Shown piece by piece: positions 15,709-24,499 of a stretch of 64,000 bases of DNA. Under the pieces are notes generated by a model. That model made no database searches. It worked only from the letters and a program-made list of their open reading frames with translations, and was not told where the DNA came from. The position numbers and the translations under genes are program-made. Where the stretch lies: assembly GCF_007828955.1 (NCBI RefSeq), contig NZ_VIVR01000001.1:4092001-4156000 (forward strand), given 5' to 3'. Each line of letters opens with the position of its first letter. The stretch's first letter is position 1. Source of the DNA: Kitasatospora atroaurantiaca. GTDB lineage: Bacteria; Actinomycetota; Actinomycetes; Streptomycetales; Streptomycetaceae.

Positions 15709-16601
15709 GTGAGACCGCAGTGAACCCGACCGACGCCGTGGACACGACGAAGGCCGTGCCCGCGACCGTGGCCGTGCCCGCGCCCGAGGTAGTGGTCCCG
15801 GCCCAGGCGACCGCCGAGACGATCCCCGCGCCCGCGACCGAGGCCGTGCCAGCGCCGGTCGGCGAGCCCCGCAGGACGCCCGGGCTTGCCGTGCGCGCAG
15901 GTGCCGCAGTGGTCGCGGCGGCCCTCCTCGGCGTGGTCATCGGCGTCGGCATCATCAAGACCGAGTACGACGACCCGGCCCCGGCCGCCGCTCCCGCACC
16001 CACCGCCACCGCCTCCGCGAGCCCGGCGTTCGGTGCGAAGTCCAACGGCACCCACTTCGGATCGATGCGCGATCTGCTGATCCCGGTGCCGACCGGCTAC
16101 AAGCTCGGGCCCGACGCCGGCGCGTACGGCAACGACACCGAGCTGACGGAGGAGCAGCGCAAGGCCTGGATCGAGGACTCGATCCGTGGTCTGCCGCCGA
16201 AGCTGCAGGACGCGCTGCGCAAGGACTGGCAGGAGTGGCGGCTGAAGGGCGGCGGGGTCCGCAGTGTCGTCACCGACGACCGTGGCTTCGTGGTGACGAT
16301 CTGGCTGCTGCAGTACCACCAGGACGCGGTCAAGGCCGACAACGCCTGGGTGGGCGCGCTGGGTTCGGACTCCGGACTGTTCCGGCTGGGCCCGCAGATC
16401 CCGGGCCACGACGAGGCGCACTGCTACCTGCCGCACGCCCAGCCGGGCCAGAAGGTCGACAGCCTGATCTGCTCGGCGGCCGAGGGCGACATCCGGGTGG
16501 AGATGCAGGTGGAGGGCATCGCTCCGCTGCCCAAGGACAAGGCCGTGACCATCTTCAACCAGCAGCTCGACCGGCTGGCCCGCCCAGGAGCGTCCGCATG
16601 A
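15705..16601 (+). CDS. Single-pass membrane paralogue 3 of 4
   Basis: This 298-residue protein starts at ATG 15705, overlapping the previous stop as ATGA. An acidic, Val/Pro/Ala-rich N-terminus (1-58) is followed by one span (about 63-85), a short Ala/Pro/Ser linker and an outside domain that begins MRDLLIPVPTGYKLGPD. It contains WRLKGGGVRSVVTDDRGFVV and ends QVEGIAPLPKDKAVTIFNQQ. Two cysteines in the distal part (HCYLPH and LICSAAEG, both after residue 235) could form an extracytoplasmic disulphide. Same operon and layout as the flanking paralogues. Confidence 0.8.
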   Translation: MSETAVNPTDAVDTTKAVPATVAVPAPEVVVPAQATAETIPAPATEAVPAPVGEPRRTPGLAVRAGAAVVAAALLGVVIGVGIIKTEYDDPAPAAAPAPTATASASPAFGAKSNGTHFGSMRDLLIPVPTGYKLGPDAGAYGNDTELTEEQRKAWIEDSIRGLPPKLQDALRKDWQEWRLKGGGVRSVVTDDRGFVVTIWLLQYHQDAVKADNAWVGALGSDSGLFRLGPQIPGHDEAHCYLPHAQPGQKVDSLICSAAEGDIRVEMQVEGIAPLPKDKAVTIFNQQLDRLARPGASA

Positions 16602-17575
16602 CCGACACCACCGAGACCACCGAACCGACCGAACCGACCGAGCCGATCGGGTCGATCGAGCCGACGGCACCCGCAGATCCGTGGGCGCTGCCGACCACGG
16701 CCGCCGCACCGCCGGTCGGCGACGCCTGGGCCGTGTCCGCCGAGGTGCTCAGCTCCGAGGAGGCCCGGAAGCCCCGTCGCGCGGCCCTGCTGCGCTGGGG
16801 TGCCGCCGCGCTGATCCTGCTGCTCTCGGGCACCGCCGCAGCCGTGGCCGTGACCGCCCCCGAGCGGACGAAGATCCCCGGCCTGGAGACACCGAACGAC
16901 GGACGCTACGCCTTCCCGCAGCTGACGCTCCCTCCGTTGCCCTCGGGCAAGCCCGCCCCGCATGCGAGCGGCACCGACGGACGGCACTACGCGGATCTGC
17001 GGCAGCTTCTGCTGACCCCGCCCAAGGGGGCGACGGTCTCCGCCGCGAGCGCGGCAGCCTCCCCGGCACCGTCCAGCTCGGCGAGCGCGAGCGCGACCGC
17101 GGCCCCGACCGCGACGGCCGCCGCCGCTGACGCGGCCGACTGGGTGCCCTGCACCGGCTACGCCGCCCGTGACAAGGATCCGGCGAAGTTCAACGCGCTG
17201 CTGGCCGAGAACGCATGCCGCGCGGCCACCAAGCGGGTCTGGACGACCCCGGACGGTACCCGCACCGAGATCTGGCTGCTGCGTTTCGGCTCCGCGGTCG
17301 AGGCCGGCGCGTTCTACCTGAAGATGAACCAGGGCGATCTCAAGGATGTCCCCGGCCTGGAGTACGCCTACCTCAGCATCGCTCCGTCGGTCGACAGCAC
17401 ATCGAGCACCGCCTTCACCAAGACGACCGCAGGCAGCAAGAACGAGCCGGTCGGCAGGGTGGCGTACGTGCAGGCCAGTGACATCGCTGCGGCGGTCGTC
17501 ATGACCAACCCGCAGGGCGTGCCCGTGCAGGCGTTCCGCCAGGTGACGATCCTTCAGAACAACATGCTGCACTGA
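16598..17575 (+). CDS. Single-pass membrane paralogue 4 of 4
   Basis: This 325-residue protein starts at ATG 16598, overlapping the previous stop as ATGA. The N-terminus is built from EPT repeats (MTDTTETTEPTEPTEP); KPRR precedes one span (about 66-86). The outside domain has LRQLLLTPPKGAT, then an Ala/Ser/Thr-rich insertion, then two cysteines (WVPCTGY and AENACRAA) and a region TPDGTRTEIWLLRFGSAVEAG similar in layout to the TADGRQEVLVRLLRF strand pair of paralogue 1. It is the last gene before a strong terminator. Function unknown. Confidence 0.8.
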   Translation: MTDTTETTEPTEPTEPIGSIEPTAPADPWALPTTAAAPPVGDAWAVSAEVLSSEEARKPRRAALLRWGAAALILLLSGTAAAVAVTAPERTKIPGLETPNDGRYAFPQLTLPPLPSGKPAPHASGTDGRHYADLRQLLLTPPKGATVSAASAAASPAPSSSASASATAAPTATAAAADAADWVPCTGYAARDKDPAKFNALLAENACRAATKRVWTTPDGTRTEIWLLRFGSAVEAGAFYLKMNQGDLKDVPGLEYAYLSIAPSVDSTSSTAFTKTTAGSKNEPVGRVAYVQASDIAAAVVMTNPQGVPVQAFRQVTILQNNMLH

Positions 17576-17589
17576 CGCCGTGCGGCACG

Positions 17590-17624
17590 CGGGCCGATCC
17601 CCTGTCCCCTAGGGGATCGGCCCG
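17590..17624 (+). terminator. Terminator of the four-paralogue operon
   Basis: A perfect 14 bp stem: CGGGCCGATCCCCT at 17590-17603 and its complement at 17611-17624, with a 7-base loop, 15 bp after the last stop codon. Confidence 0.88.
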
Positions 17625-17700
17625 TCCGCGTCATCCCAAAGACGCAGGCGGGCTTCCTCATCCCAGCTCATACCCGCCAGGGCCGGTGGGCACTAGGTTG

Positions 17701-18690
17701 ATGAACGTGTCCACTGTCATCAAGACGGACGGCCTCACCAAGAGGTTCCCCCGGGTCACCGCCCTCGACCAGCTCACCGTAGAGGTGCAGCCGGGGGTGG
17801 TCGGCCTGGTGGGGGCGAACGGGGCGGGCAAGTCCACTCTCATCAAGATCCTGCTCGGGCTCGCACCCGCCACCTCCGGCACCGGCCGGGTCCTCGGCCT
17901 GGACATCGCCACCGAGGGCCCGGCCATCCGCGAGCGCGTCGGCTACATGCCCGAGCACGACTGCCTCCCACCGGACGTCTCCGCCACCGAGTTCGTGGTG
18001 CACATGGCCCGGATGGCCGGTCTTCCGGCCGCCGCCGCCCGTGAGCGGACCGCCGACACCCTGCGCCACGTCGGCCTGTACGAGGAGCGCTACCGCCCGA
18101 TGGGCGGGTACTCCACCGGCATGAAGCAGCGGGTCAAGCTCGCCCAGGCGCTCGTCCACGACCCGCAGTTGGTGCTGCTGGACGAGCCGACCAACGGCCT
18201 CGACCCGGTCGGCCGGGACGACATGCTCGCGCTGATCCGCCGGGTGTACACCGACTTCGGCATCTCCGTGCTGGTCACCACCCACCTCCTGGGTGAGCTG
18301 GAGCGCACCTGCGACCACCTGGTCGTCATCGACGGCGGCCGTCTGCTGCGCTCCTCCTCGACCGCCTCGTTCACCGAGGTCACCCAGCTGCTCGCCGTCG
18401 AGGTCACCGACCACCCCGAGGATCTCTCGCTCGACGCCGACGCGGCCGTCCGCGAGCGGCTCACCGCCGCCGGGCTGACCGTCCAGCCGGACGGTTCCCG
18501 CGTTCTCCTCGTCGAGATACGGGACGAGGACACGTACGACACGGTCCGCGACACCGTCGCCGACCTGGGGCTGGGCCTGGTGCGGCTGGAGCAGCGCCGG
18601 CACCGCGTCGCCGAGATCTTCACCGACGACACCGATGCCATCAACGACACCGACCGGACGGGGGGTACCGCAGATGTCCTTGCCTCCTGA
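17701..18690 (+). CDS. ABC transporter ATPase (CcmA/NatA-type), first of operon
   Basis: About 329 residues. The start is given as ATG 17701, but a TAGGTT box at 17694-17699 would place a leaderless start at GTG 17707 (VSTVIKTDG), and GTG 17686 is also in frame. Walker A (GANGAGKST) is near residue 38, the signature region is YSTGMKQRV, Walker B is LVLLDEPTNGLDP, and the H-loop is VTTHLL. The C-terminal ~80 residues form the extra domain of the ABC-2 exporter class. It probably powers the permease encoded at 18674. Four genes (ATPase, permease, ATPase, permease) follow one another with overlaps or gaps of 14 bp or less. Confidence 0.92.
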   Translation: MNVSTVIKTDGLTKRFPRVTALDQLTVEVQPGVVGLVGANGAGKSTLIKILLGLAPATSGTGRVLGLDIATEGPAIRERVGYMPEHDCLPPDVSATEFVVHMARMAGLPAAAARERTADTLRHVGLYEERYRPMGGYSTGMKQRVKLAQALVHDPQLVLLDEPTNGLDPVGRDDMLALIRRVYTDFGISVLVTTHLLGELERTCDHLVVIDGGRLLRSSSTASFTEVTQLLAVEVTDHPEDLSLDADAAVRERLTAAGLTVQPDGSRVLLVEIRDEDTYDTVRDTVADLGLGLVRLEQRRHRVAEIFTDDTDAINDTDRTGGTADVLAS

Positions 18691-19594
18691 GACCAGGACG
18701 GCCGAGACCAGGACGGCCGCCGACAGCGGGGTCATCCACAACATCGGCTACCGGGGCTACGACGGCCCGCGCCTCGGCCGCTCGTACGCCACCCGCTCGC
18801 TCTTCGTGCAGAGCCTGCGGGCCGCGTACGGCCTCGGCCGCTCCGGCAAGTCCAAGGTGCTGCCGATGCTGATGCTGACGCTGCCGGTGCTGGTGGCCGT
18901 GATGGTTGTGGTCATCGCCATCATCAACCAGGCCGACACGCTGGCCGTGGACTACCCGCAGTTCCTCAACACCGTCGGCCTGCTGATGCAGATCTTCCTG
19001 GCCGCCCAGGCGCCGGTGCTGCTCTCCCGCGACCTGCGCCACAACACCGTGCCGCTGTACTTCTCCCGCCCCATCACCCGGGGCGACTACGTCCGGGCCA
19101 AGTTCGCCGCGATGGTCAGCGCGATGCTGATCATCATGGTGGTGCCGCTGCTGGTGCTCTACGTCGGCTCGATCCTTGCCGGGCAGGGCCTGGGGCACAA
19201 CACCGGGCACTTCCTCTACGGGCTGTTCGCCGCCCTGCTCTACGCGGTGCTGTACTCCGCGATCGGCCTGCTGATCGCCGCGAGCACCCCGCGCCGGGGC
19301 TTCGGGGTCGCCGCGATCATGGGTGTGCTGGTGATCAGCAACATCCTGGCCGGGATCATCTACGGCCTCAACGGCGGTATGCACCAGGAGCTGTCCGAGT
19401 CGGCCAACTGGGCCGCGGTCATCTCCCCCTCGATGCTGGTCGACGGCTTCGTCAACAAGGTCTGCGGACTGGTCACCGACCCGAACGTGATCCACGCGCC
19501 GAGCGCTCTCGCCGCCGTGGTCTTCGCGGCCGAGATCGTCGTCATCACCGCGGCCTCGTACTGGTTCATCGACCGCCGCTACCGGAAGATCTGA
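18674..19594 (+). CDS. ABC-2-type permease
   Basis: This 306-residue protein starts at ATG 18674, which overlaps the ATPase gene by 17 bp; GGGGGGTACC precedes it. It has about six hydrophobic segments, an N-terminal cytoplasmic region with NIGYRGYDGPRLGR, and the loop SRDLRHNTVPLYFSRPITRGDYVRAKF between spans 2 and 3, which is the ABC-2 permease (NosY/YhaP-like) coupling region. It forms the membrane channel of an exporter with one of the flanking ATPases. The substrate is unknown. Confidence 0.9.
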   Translation: MSLPPETRTAETRTAADSGVIHNIGYRGYDGPRLGRSYATRSLFVQSLRAAYGLGRSGKSKVLPMLMLTLPVLVAVMVVVIAIINQADTLAVDYPQFLNTVGLLMQIFLAAQAPVLLSRDLRHNTVPLYFSRPITRGDYVRAKFAAMVSAMLIIMVVPLLVLYVGSILAGQGLGHNTGHFLYGLFAALLYAVLYSAIGLLIAASTPRRGFGVAAIMGVLVISNILAGIIYGLNGGMHQELSESANWAAVISPSMLVDGFVNKVCGLVTDPNVIHAPSALAAVVFAAEIVVITAASYWFIDRRYRKI

Positions 19595-19603
19595 GAGGTC
19601 GTC

Positions 19604-20521
19604 ATGGCTGTCATCACCATCGACAAGGTCTCCCGCTGGTTCGGCAACGTGGTCGCCGTCAACGACATCTCGATGACGATCGGCCCCGGCATCACCGGCC
19701 TGCTCGGGCCGAACGGCGCGGGAAAGTCCACCCTCATCCACATGATGAGCGGCTTCCTCGCCCCGTCCGCCGGCTCGGTCACCCTGGACGGCGCGCCGAT
19801 CTGGCGCAACCAGGAGGTGTACCGGCAGATCGGGCTCGTCCCCGAGCGGGAGTCGATGTACGACTACCTGACGGGCCGGGAGTTCGTGCTGGCCAACGCC
19901 GAGCTGCACGGCCTCGCCGACCCGGGCGCCGCCGCCAAGCGGGCCCTCGCGCTGGTCGAGATGGAGTACGCGCAGGAGCGGAAGACCGGCACGTACTCCA
20001 AGGGCATGAAGCAGCGGGTCAAGATGGCCTCGGCGCTCGTGCACGAGCCGTCCGTGCTGCTGCTGGACGAGCCGTTCAACGGGATGGACCCGCGCCAGCG
20101 CCTGCATCTGATGGAGCTGCTGCGGCGCTTCGGGGCCGACGGGCGCACGGTGCTCTTCTCCTCGCACATCCTGGAGGAGGTCGAGCAGCTGGCCCGGCAC
20201 ATCGAGGTCATCGTGGCCGGCCGGCACGCCGCCTCCGGCGACTTCCGCAAGATCCGCCGGCTGATGACCGACCGTCCGCACCGCTACCTGGTCCGCTCCA
20301 GCGACGACCGGCGGCTGGCCGCCGCGCTGATCGCCGACGGCTCGACGGCAGGCATCGAGCTGGACTGGCAGGAGAAGGCCCTGCGCATCCAGGCGATCAA
20401 CTTCCAGGGCTTCACCACCCTGCTGCCGAAGGTCGCCAAGGAGGCCGGCATCCGCCTCTACACCGTCTCCCCGGCCGACGAGTCGCTGGAGAGCGTCTTC
20501 TCCTACCTAGTCGCCTCCTGA
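19604..20521 (+). CDS. ABC transporter ATPase, second of operon
   Basis: This 305-residue protein starts at ATG 19604 (GAGAGGTC upstream). Walker A (GPNGAGKST) is at residues 35-43, the signature is YSKGMKQRV, Walker B is LLLDEPFNGMDP, and the switch is SSHILEEVEQL. It is closely similar to the first ATPase in motif content but clearly a separate lineage. Its natural partner is the permease encoded immediately downstream, so the operon may encode two exporters or one asymmetric complex. Confidence 0.92.
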   Translation: MAVITIDKVSRWFGNVVAVNDISMTIGPGITGLLGPNGAGKSTLIHMMSGFLAPSAGSVTLDGAPIWRNQEVYRQIGLVPERESMYDYLTGREFVLANAELHGLADPGAAAKRALALVEMEYAQERKTGTYSKGMKQRVKMASALVHEPSVLLLDEPFNGMDPRQRLHLMELLRRFGADGRTVLFSSHILEEVEQLARHIEVIVAGRHAASGDFRKIRRLMTDRPHRYLVRSSDDRRLAAALIADGSTAGIELDWQEKALRIQAINFQGFTTLLPKVAKEAGIRLYTVSPADESLESVFSYLVAS

Positions 20522-20534
20522 AAGGGCTCCAACC

Positions 20535-21266
20535 GTGCTGCGACCTCTAGTGTCGGTGACCGTCGCCAGGCTGACCGTACGCGGCCTGCTGGGGCGCCGC
20601 CGCGGCATCCTGCTGCTGGTCGTCCCCGCGCTGCTGCTGCTGATCTCCGTCATCGCGCGGAGCTCCGCCGCCGACAAGCACGACCTGGCCGTCAGCATCC
20701 TCGGCCAGCTCTCGCTCGGCACCCTGGTGCCGATCCTCGGCCTGGTGGTCGGGACGGGCGTGATCGCCACCGAGATCGACGACGGCTCGATCGTCTACCT
20801 GCTGGCCAAGCCGCTGCCGCGCTGGAAGATCATCACCACCAAGCTGGCGGTGGCCGTCGTCACCACCTGGGCCTTCGCCGCCGTCCCGACCCTGCTGGCC
20901 GGCCTGATCATCTACGGGACGCAGGACAACCTCGCGGTCGCCTACACCCTGGGCACGCTGGTCGCGGGGGCCGCGTACAGCGCACTGTTCCTGCTGCTCG
21001 GCGTGGTCACCCGGCACGCGGTGGTGGCCGGGCTGGCGTACGCGCTGGTCTGGGAGAGCCTGATCGGCAACTTCGTGAAGGGTGCCAAGACCCTCAGCGT
21101 GCAGCAGTGGGGCCTCTCGGTGGCCGAGTCGGTCGCGGCGGACGGCGCCATCTCCGCCTCGGTCGCGCTCCGTGCGGCCGTCCCGCTGCTGATCCTGGTC
21201 ACCATCGCCGCCACCGCCTTCGCCTCCGTGAAGCTGGCGGGGCTCACCCTGGCGTCCGAGGAGTAG
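20535..21266 (+). CDS. ABC-2-type permease, second of operon
   Basis: This 243-residue protein starts at GTG 20535, 13 bp after the ATPase stop, with AAAGGGC upstream. It has six hydrophobic segments; EIDDGSIVYLLAKPLPRWKIITTK is the ABC-2 coupling loop. It is shorter than the first permease and lacks its N-terminal cytoplasmic extension. It completes the ATPase-permease-ATPase-permease set. Confidence 0.9.
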   Translation: MLRPLVSVTVARLTVRGLLGRRRGILLLVVPALLLLISVIARSSAADKHDLAVSILGQLSLGTLVPILGLVVGTGVIATEIDDGSIVYLLAKPLPRWKIITTKLAVAVVTTWAFAAVPTLLAGLIIYGTQDNLAVAYTLGTLVAGAAYSALFLLLGVVTRHAVVAGLAYALVWESLIGNFVKGAKTLSVQQWGLSVAESVAADGAISASVALRAAVPLLILVTIAATAFASVKLAGLTLASEE

Positions 21267-21283
21267 CCGGACAGGGCAGGCAG

Positions 21284-22549
21284 TCAGAGCGTACGGTCGC
21301 GTCCCGCGCCCCAGCCCGCCACGGCGGCCACCCCGGCGAGTGCGAGCAGCAGTGCCAGCGGCAGGTTCCAGGCACCCGTCAGCTCGTGCAACGCGCCCGC
21401 GCCGACCGGGCCGGCCGCGGCCACCAGGTAGCCGATGGCCTGGGTCATCCCGCCGAGCTGGGCCGCGCCCGCCGCGCTGCCGGTGCGCAGCACGATGAAC
21501 GCCAGCGCGAGGCCCAGCGAGCCGCCCTGGGCGATGCCGAGCACGGCGGCCGAGACCCAGGCGCCGGAGACGGGGGCGAGCAGCAGGCCGGTGATCCCGG
21601 CGGCGTTCAGCACGGCCATCGAGACCGCCAGTCCGCGCTGACGGGTCATCCGGCCCGCCGCGAGCGGCACCAGGAAGGCGCCGGCCACCTGGACCAGGTT
21701 GCTGAACGCGAAGACCAGGCCCGCCTCGCTGCGGTCCATGCCGTGGTCGGCCAGGATCGTCGGCATCCAGGCCACCAGGGTGTAGACGAGCAGCGAGGAG
21801 ATGCCCATGAACAGGCTGATCTGCCAGGCCAGCGCCGAGCGCCAGATCCCCTCGACGGGCCTGCCCACCGGAGCGGCGGCCACCGCGGAATTCTCCTGAC
21901 GGGCGCCCTTCTCCTGACGGGCGCCCTTCTCCTGACGGGCGGTCAGCACCTGGGGGAGCCAGGCCACGGCTGCCACCAGGGCCAGCAGCGACCAGGCGCC
22001 GAGCGAGGCCTCCCAGCCACCGCCGAGTGCCTTCTCCAGCGGCACCGACACACCCGCCGCCAGCGTCGCGCCGACCAGCATGGTGGTCGAGTAGACACCG
22101 GTCATGGTCGCGGCGCGGTCCGGGAACTCGCGCTTCACCAGGCCGGGCATCGAGACGTTCAGTACGGCGATCGCGACGCCGATCACCACGCACCCCGCGT
22201 ACAGCGTGCCGACCGAGGGCAGCACCCGCAGCAGCACACCCGCACCCAGGACCAGCACCGCGCCGAGCACCACCCGCTCGGCGCCGAAGCGCCGGGTGAG
22301 CCGCGGAGTGAGCGGAGCGCCGAGGCCCTGGAACAGCACCGGGACGGTGGTGATCAGGCCGCTGGCGGTGGACGAGAGCCCGAAGGTCCGCTGGATCTCG
22401 CCGACCATCGGCGAGATGGCGGCCAGGCAGGCCCGCATGTTCAGCGCGACCAGCAGGATGCCGGTCAGCAGCAGTGCGGGGTGGGCGAGCTTGGAGCGGA
22501 TACGGACGACTGGGGTGACGACCGGCTGCTGGGCACGGGTGACCGTCAT
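21284..22549 (-). CDS. CynX/NimT-type MFS transporter
   Basis: This 421-residue protein has 12 hydrophobic segments. The N-terminus LNMRACLAAISPMVGEIQ and the motif RFGAERVVLGA are typical of the cyanate/2-nitroimidazole (CynX/NimT) MFS branch. It is encoded next to, and in the same direction as, an FCD-GntR regulator that starts upstream at 23356; the 75 bp spacing makes a regulator-transporter operon likely. The central cytoplasmic loop holds an in-frame 18 bp tandem repeat. The substrate is unknown; small organic anions are plausible. Confidence 0.88.
   Translation of the reverse strand: MTVTRAQQPVVTPVVRIRSKLAHPALLLTGILLVALNMRACLAAISPMVGEIQRTFGLSSTASGLITTVPVLFQGLGAPLTPRLTRRFGAERVVLGAVLVLGAGVLLRVLPSVGTLYAGCVVIGVAIAVLNVSMPGLVKREFPDRAATMTGVYSTTMLVGATLAAGVSVPLEKALGGGWEASLGAWSLLALVAAVAWLPQVLTARQEKGARQEKGARQENSAVAAAPVGRPVEGIWRSALAWQISLFMGISSLLVYTLVAWMPTILADHGMDRSEAGLVFAFSNLVQVAGAFLVPLAAGRMTRQRGLAVSMAVLNAAGITGLLLAPVSGAWVSAAVLGIAQGGSLGLALAFIVLRTGSAAGAAQLGGMTQAIGYLVAAAGPVGAGALHELTGAWNLPLALLLALAGVAAVAGWGAGRDRTL
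21891..21941 (-). repeat. 18 bp in-frame tandem repeat in the MFS gene
   Basis: The unit TTCTCCTGACGGGCGCCC occurs at 21891-21908 and 21909-21926, followed by 15 bp of a third copy to 21941. It encodes RQEKGA repeats in the long loop between the two six-span halves, where length variation would be tolerated. Confidence 0.85.
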
Positions 22550-22624
22550 GGCGTGGTTCTCTCCGGGCAGGACTTCGACGAAGGGGCGGGCGGGGGCGGC
22601 GAGCCGGACGATGTCCGTGCCGCG

Positions 22625-23356
22625 TTACTTCCGCGCCGCGATGGTGGCGAGCAGCTGCTCCACGGCGGCCGTCGGCTCCGCGAGCAGCCGGCGACACGCG
22701 GCCTCGGCCCGCTCCGGGTCGCCGCTCTCGATCGCGTCCACCAGCGCCTCATGGGTGGCCACGACCACCTCGGGCATCTCGTGGTCGCCGAAGGCCGTCC
22801 GCATCGACTCGCGCACCGACGCGCCGAAGTAGCGGTAGACCTCGGTGAGGGCCGGGTTGTGCGCGGCCTCGACCACGGCGGTGTGGAACTCCAGGTCGTG
22901 CTCGACGGTGGCCTCCCGGCCGGTCCGCTCGGGGTGCGCCGCGATGATCTCGGCCTCACGGGCCAGTGCGGCCCGCATCCGGGCGATGTCCTCGGGCGTG
23001 TGCCGCACGGCGGCCAGCCGGGCCGCCTCGGCCTCCAGGGCCGCCCGGACCTCCAGCACGTCCCGTACGCCGGAGCGCTGCACGCCGCGCAGCACCGAGG
23101 CCGGGTCGCTGGTGCTCCGGACGAACGTCCCCTCGCCCTGCCGTGACACCAGCATCCCCGCGTGCACCAGCACCCGGATCGCCTCACGCACGGTGTTCCG
23201 GCCGACCTGCAGCCGCTCGGCCAGCTCGTGCTCGGTGGGAATCCGCCCGCCGACCGGCCAGGCGCCGGCCCCGAGCTGCTCGCGCAGCTGCTCGATCGTC
23301 ACATCCACCAGGGAGCGCCGACCGGCAGCCTGCAGGCCTTCGTGCGTGCTGCTCAC
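22625..23356 (-). CDS. FadR/FCD-type GntR regulator
   Basis: This 243-residue protein is given from GTG 23356, which has GGAGGGAG six bases upstream. The longer frame from ATG 23407 has no usable site and would start inside a direct repeat. The N-terminal winged helix is GntR-type: GGRIPTEHELAERLQVGRNT, then VREAIRVLVHAGMLVSRQGEGTFV. The C-terminal FCD domain has the metal-ligand pattern (DLEFHTAVVEAAHN and later ATHEALVDAIESGD). It probably binds a carboxylate and represses its own operon including the CynX-type transporter gene. Confidence 0.92.
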   Translation of the reverse strand: MSSTHEGLQAAGRRSLVDVTIEQLREQLGAGAWPVGGRIPTEHELAERLQVGRNTVREAIRVLVHAGMLVSRQGEGTFVRSTSDPASVLRGVQRSGVRDVLEVRAALEAEAARLAAVRHTPEDIARMRAALAREAEIIAAHPERTGREATVEHDLEFHTAVVEAAHNPALTEVYRYFGASVRESMRTAFGDHEMPEVVVATHEALVDAIESGDPERAEAACRRLLAEPTAAVEQLLATIAARK

Positions 23357-23400
23357 GGGTGCTCCCTCCGGATCCATGGCGATCGGTTCGCGATCGATGT

Positions 23401-23441
23401 CGGTCATCCTACAACTGCTTGCCCGGTCATCCTACAACTGC
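23401..23441 (-). promoter_or_regulatory. Tandem operator of the GntR regulator
   Basis: A perfect 18 bp direct repeat, CGGTCATCCTACAACTGC, lies at 23401-23418 and 23424-23441 (centre spacing 23 bp, about two helical turns). Both copies lie just upstream of the strong GTG start at 23356, as expected for an autoregulatory FCD-GntR site. Confidence 0.65.
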
Positions 23442-23557
23442 CCCTCCGGCTGTGCCCGCGTAAGAACCGTCACCGGTGCCGGGAACCGCTCTGCCGTAGC
23501 TCGCGTTTCTCCGTTCGCCGTCTTCCTCTCCTTTCTCTGCCACTGGAGTACCGCCGC

Positions 23558-24499
23558 ATGGTGTTCAAGAAGCTGCTGGGTGCCCTCGGTGTCGGCGGCC
23601 CCGCCGTCGACACCGTCCTGTCCACGCCCGTCGTCCAGCCGGGCGGTCTGATCCAGGGCCAGGTCAATCTGACCGGCGGCAGCCAGGAGGCGGACATCTC
23701 GGGTATCACCCTGACGCTGGTGGCCCGGGTCGAGATCGAGCACGAGGAGGGCGAGAGCGACGGGCTGTCGGCCTTCGCCCGCTACGCCGTGACGGCGCCG
23801 CTGCGGCTGGCCCCCGGCGAGCAGCGCTCGATCCCGTTCTCCGTCCCGGCGCCGTACGAGACGCCGGTGACCGCCGTCGCGGGCCGGAACCTGTCGGGGA
23901 TGGCGCTCGGGGTGCGGACCGAGGTGGAGATCAGCGGTGCCCGCGACAAGGGGGATGCCGATCCGCTCGGGGTCGAGCCGCTCCCGGTGCAGCGGCGGGT
24001 CCTGGAGGCCTTCGCAGCGCTCGGCTTCCGGTTCCGCAGCGCCGACCTGGAGGCCGGGCACATCCGGGGCACCGGGCAGAGCCTGCCGTTCTACCAGGAG
24101 ATCGAGTTCGCCGCGGCACCGCAGTACGCGCACCAGCTGGGCTCCGTGGAGCTGACCTTCCTGGCCTCCGCGAGCCGGGTCGAGGTGGTCCTGGAGCTGG
24201 ACCGCCACGGAGGCGACACGGTCAACACGCACGTCCTGGACCACGCGGCGGCCGAGCAGGACCTCACCGCCGTGGTCGACGGCTGGCTCCAGGAGGCGAT
24301 CGCCCACCGGTCCTCCAAGCACGCGAGCGGGCACGGCGTCTCGCACGGAGGCGGGCGCGGCGGCTTCGGCGGGGCCGTCGCAGCGGGCGTGGCCGGTGCC
24401 GCGGTGGGCTTCGTCGGCGGCATGGTCGTCGAGGAGTTCATGGACGAGGTAGTGGAGGAGGTCTTCGAGGACGCCTTCGAGGACGTCTTCGACGACTGA
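23558..24499 (+). CDS. SpoOM (Spo0M) family sporulation-control protein
   Basis: This 313-residue protein starts at ATG 23558 (CTGGAG upstream). The N-terminal ~230 residues are an arrestin-like SpoOM domain: start MVFKKLLGALGVGG, VDTVLSTPVVQPGG, GQVNLTGGSQEADISGITL and RSIPFSVPAPYETP. A Gly/His-rich stretch and a hydrophobic glycine-rich segment (GAVAAGVAGAAVGFVGGMVV) follow, and an extremely acidic tail (FEDAFEDVFDD). In Bacillus Spo0M affects the sporulation phosphorelay and cytoskeleton; in actinomycetes its role is not settled. It is divergent from the GntR gene but probably independently expressed. Confidence 0.9.
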   Translation: MVFKKLLGALGVGGPAVDTVLSTPVVQPGGLIQGQVNLTGGSQEADISGITLTLVARVEIEHEEGESDGLSAFARYAVTAPLRLAPGEQRSIPFSVPAPYETPVTAVAGRNLSGMALGVRTEVEISGARDKGDADPLGVEPLPVQRRVLEAFAALGFRFRSADLEAGHIRGTGQSLPFYQEIEFAAAPQYAHQLGSVELTFLASASRVEVVLELDRHGGDTVNTHVLDHAAAEQDLTAVVDGWLQEAIAHRSSKHASGHGVSHGGGRGGFGGAVAAGVAGAAVGFVGGMVVEEFMDEVVEEVFEDAFEDVFDD

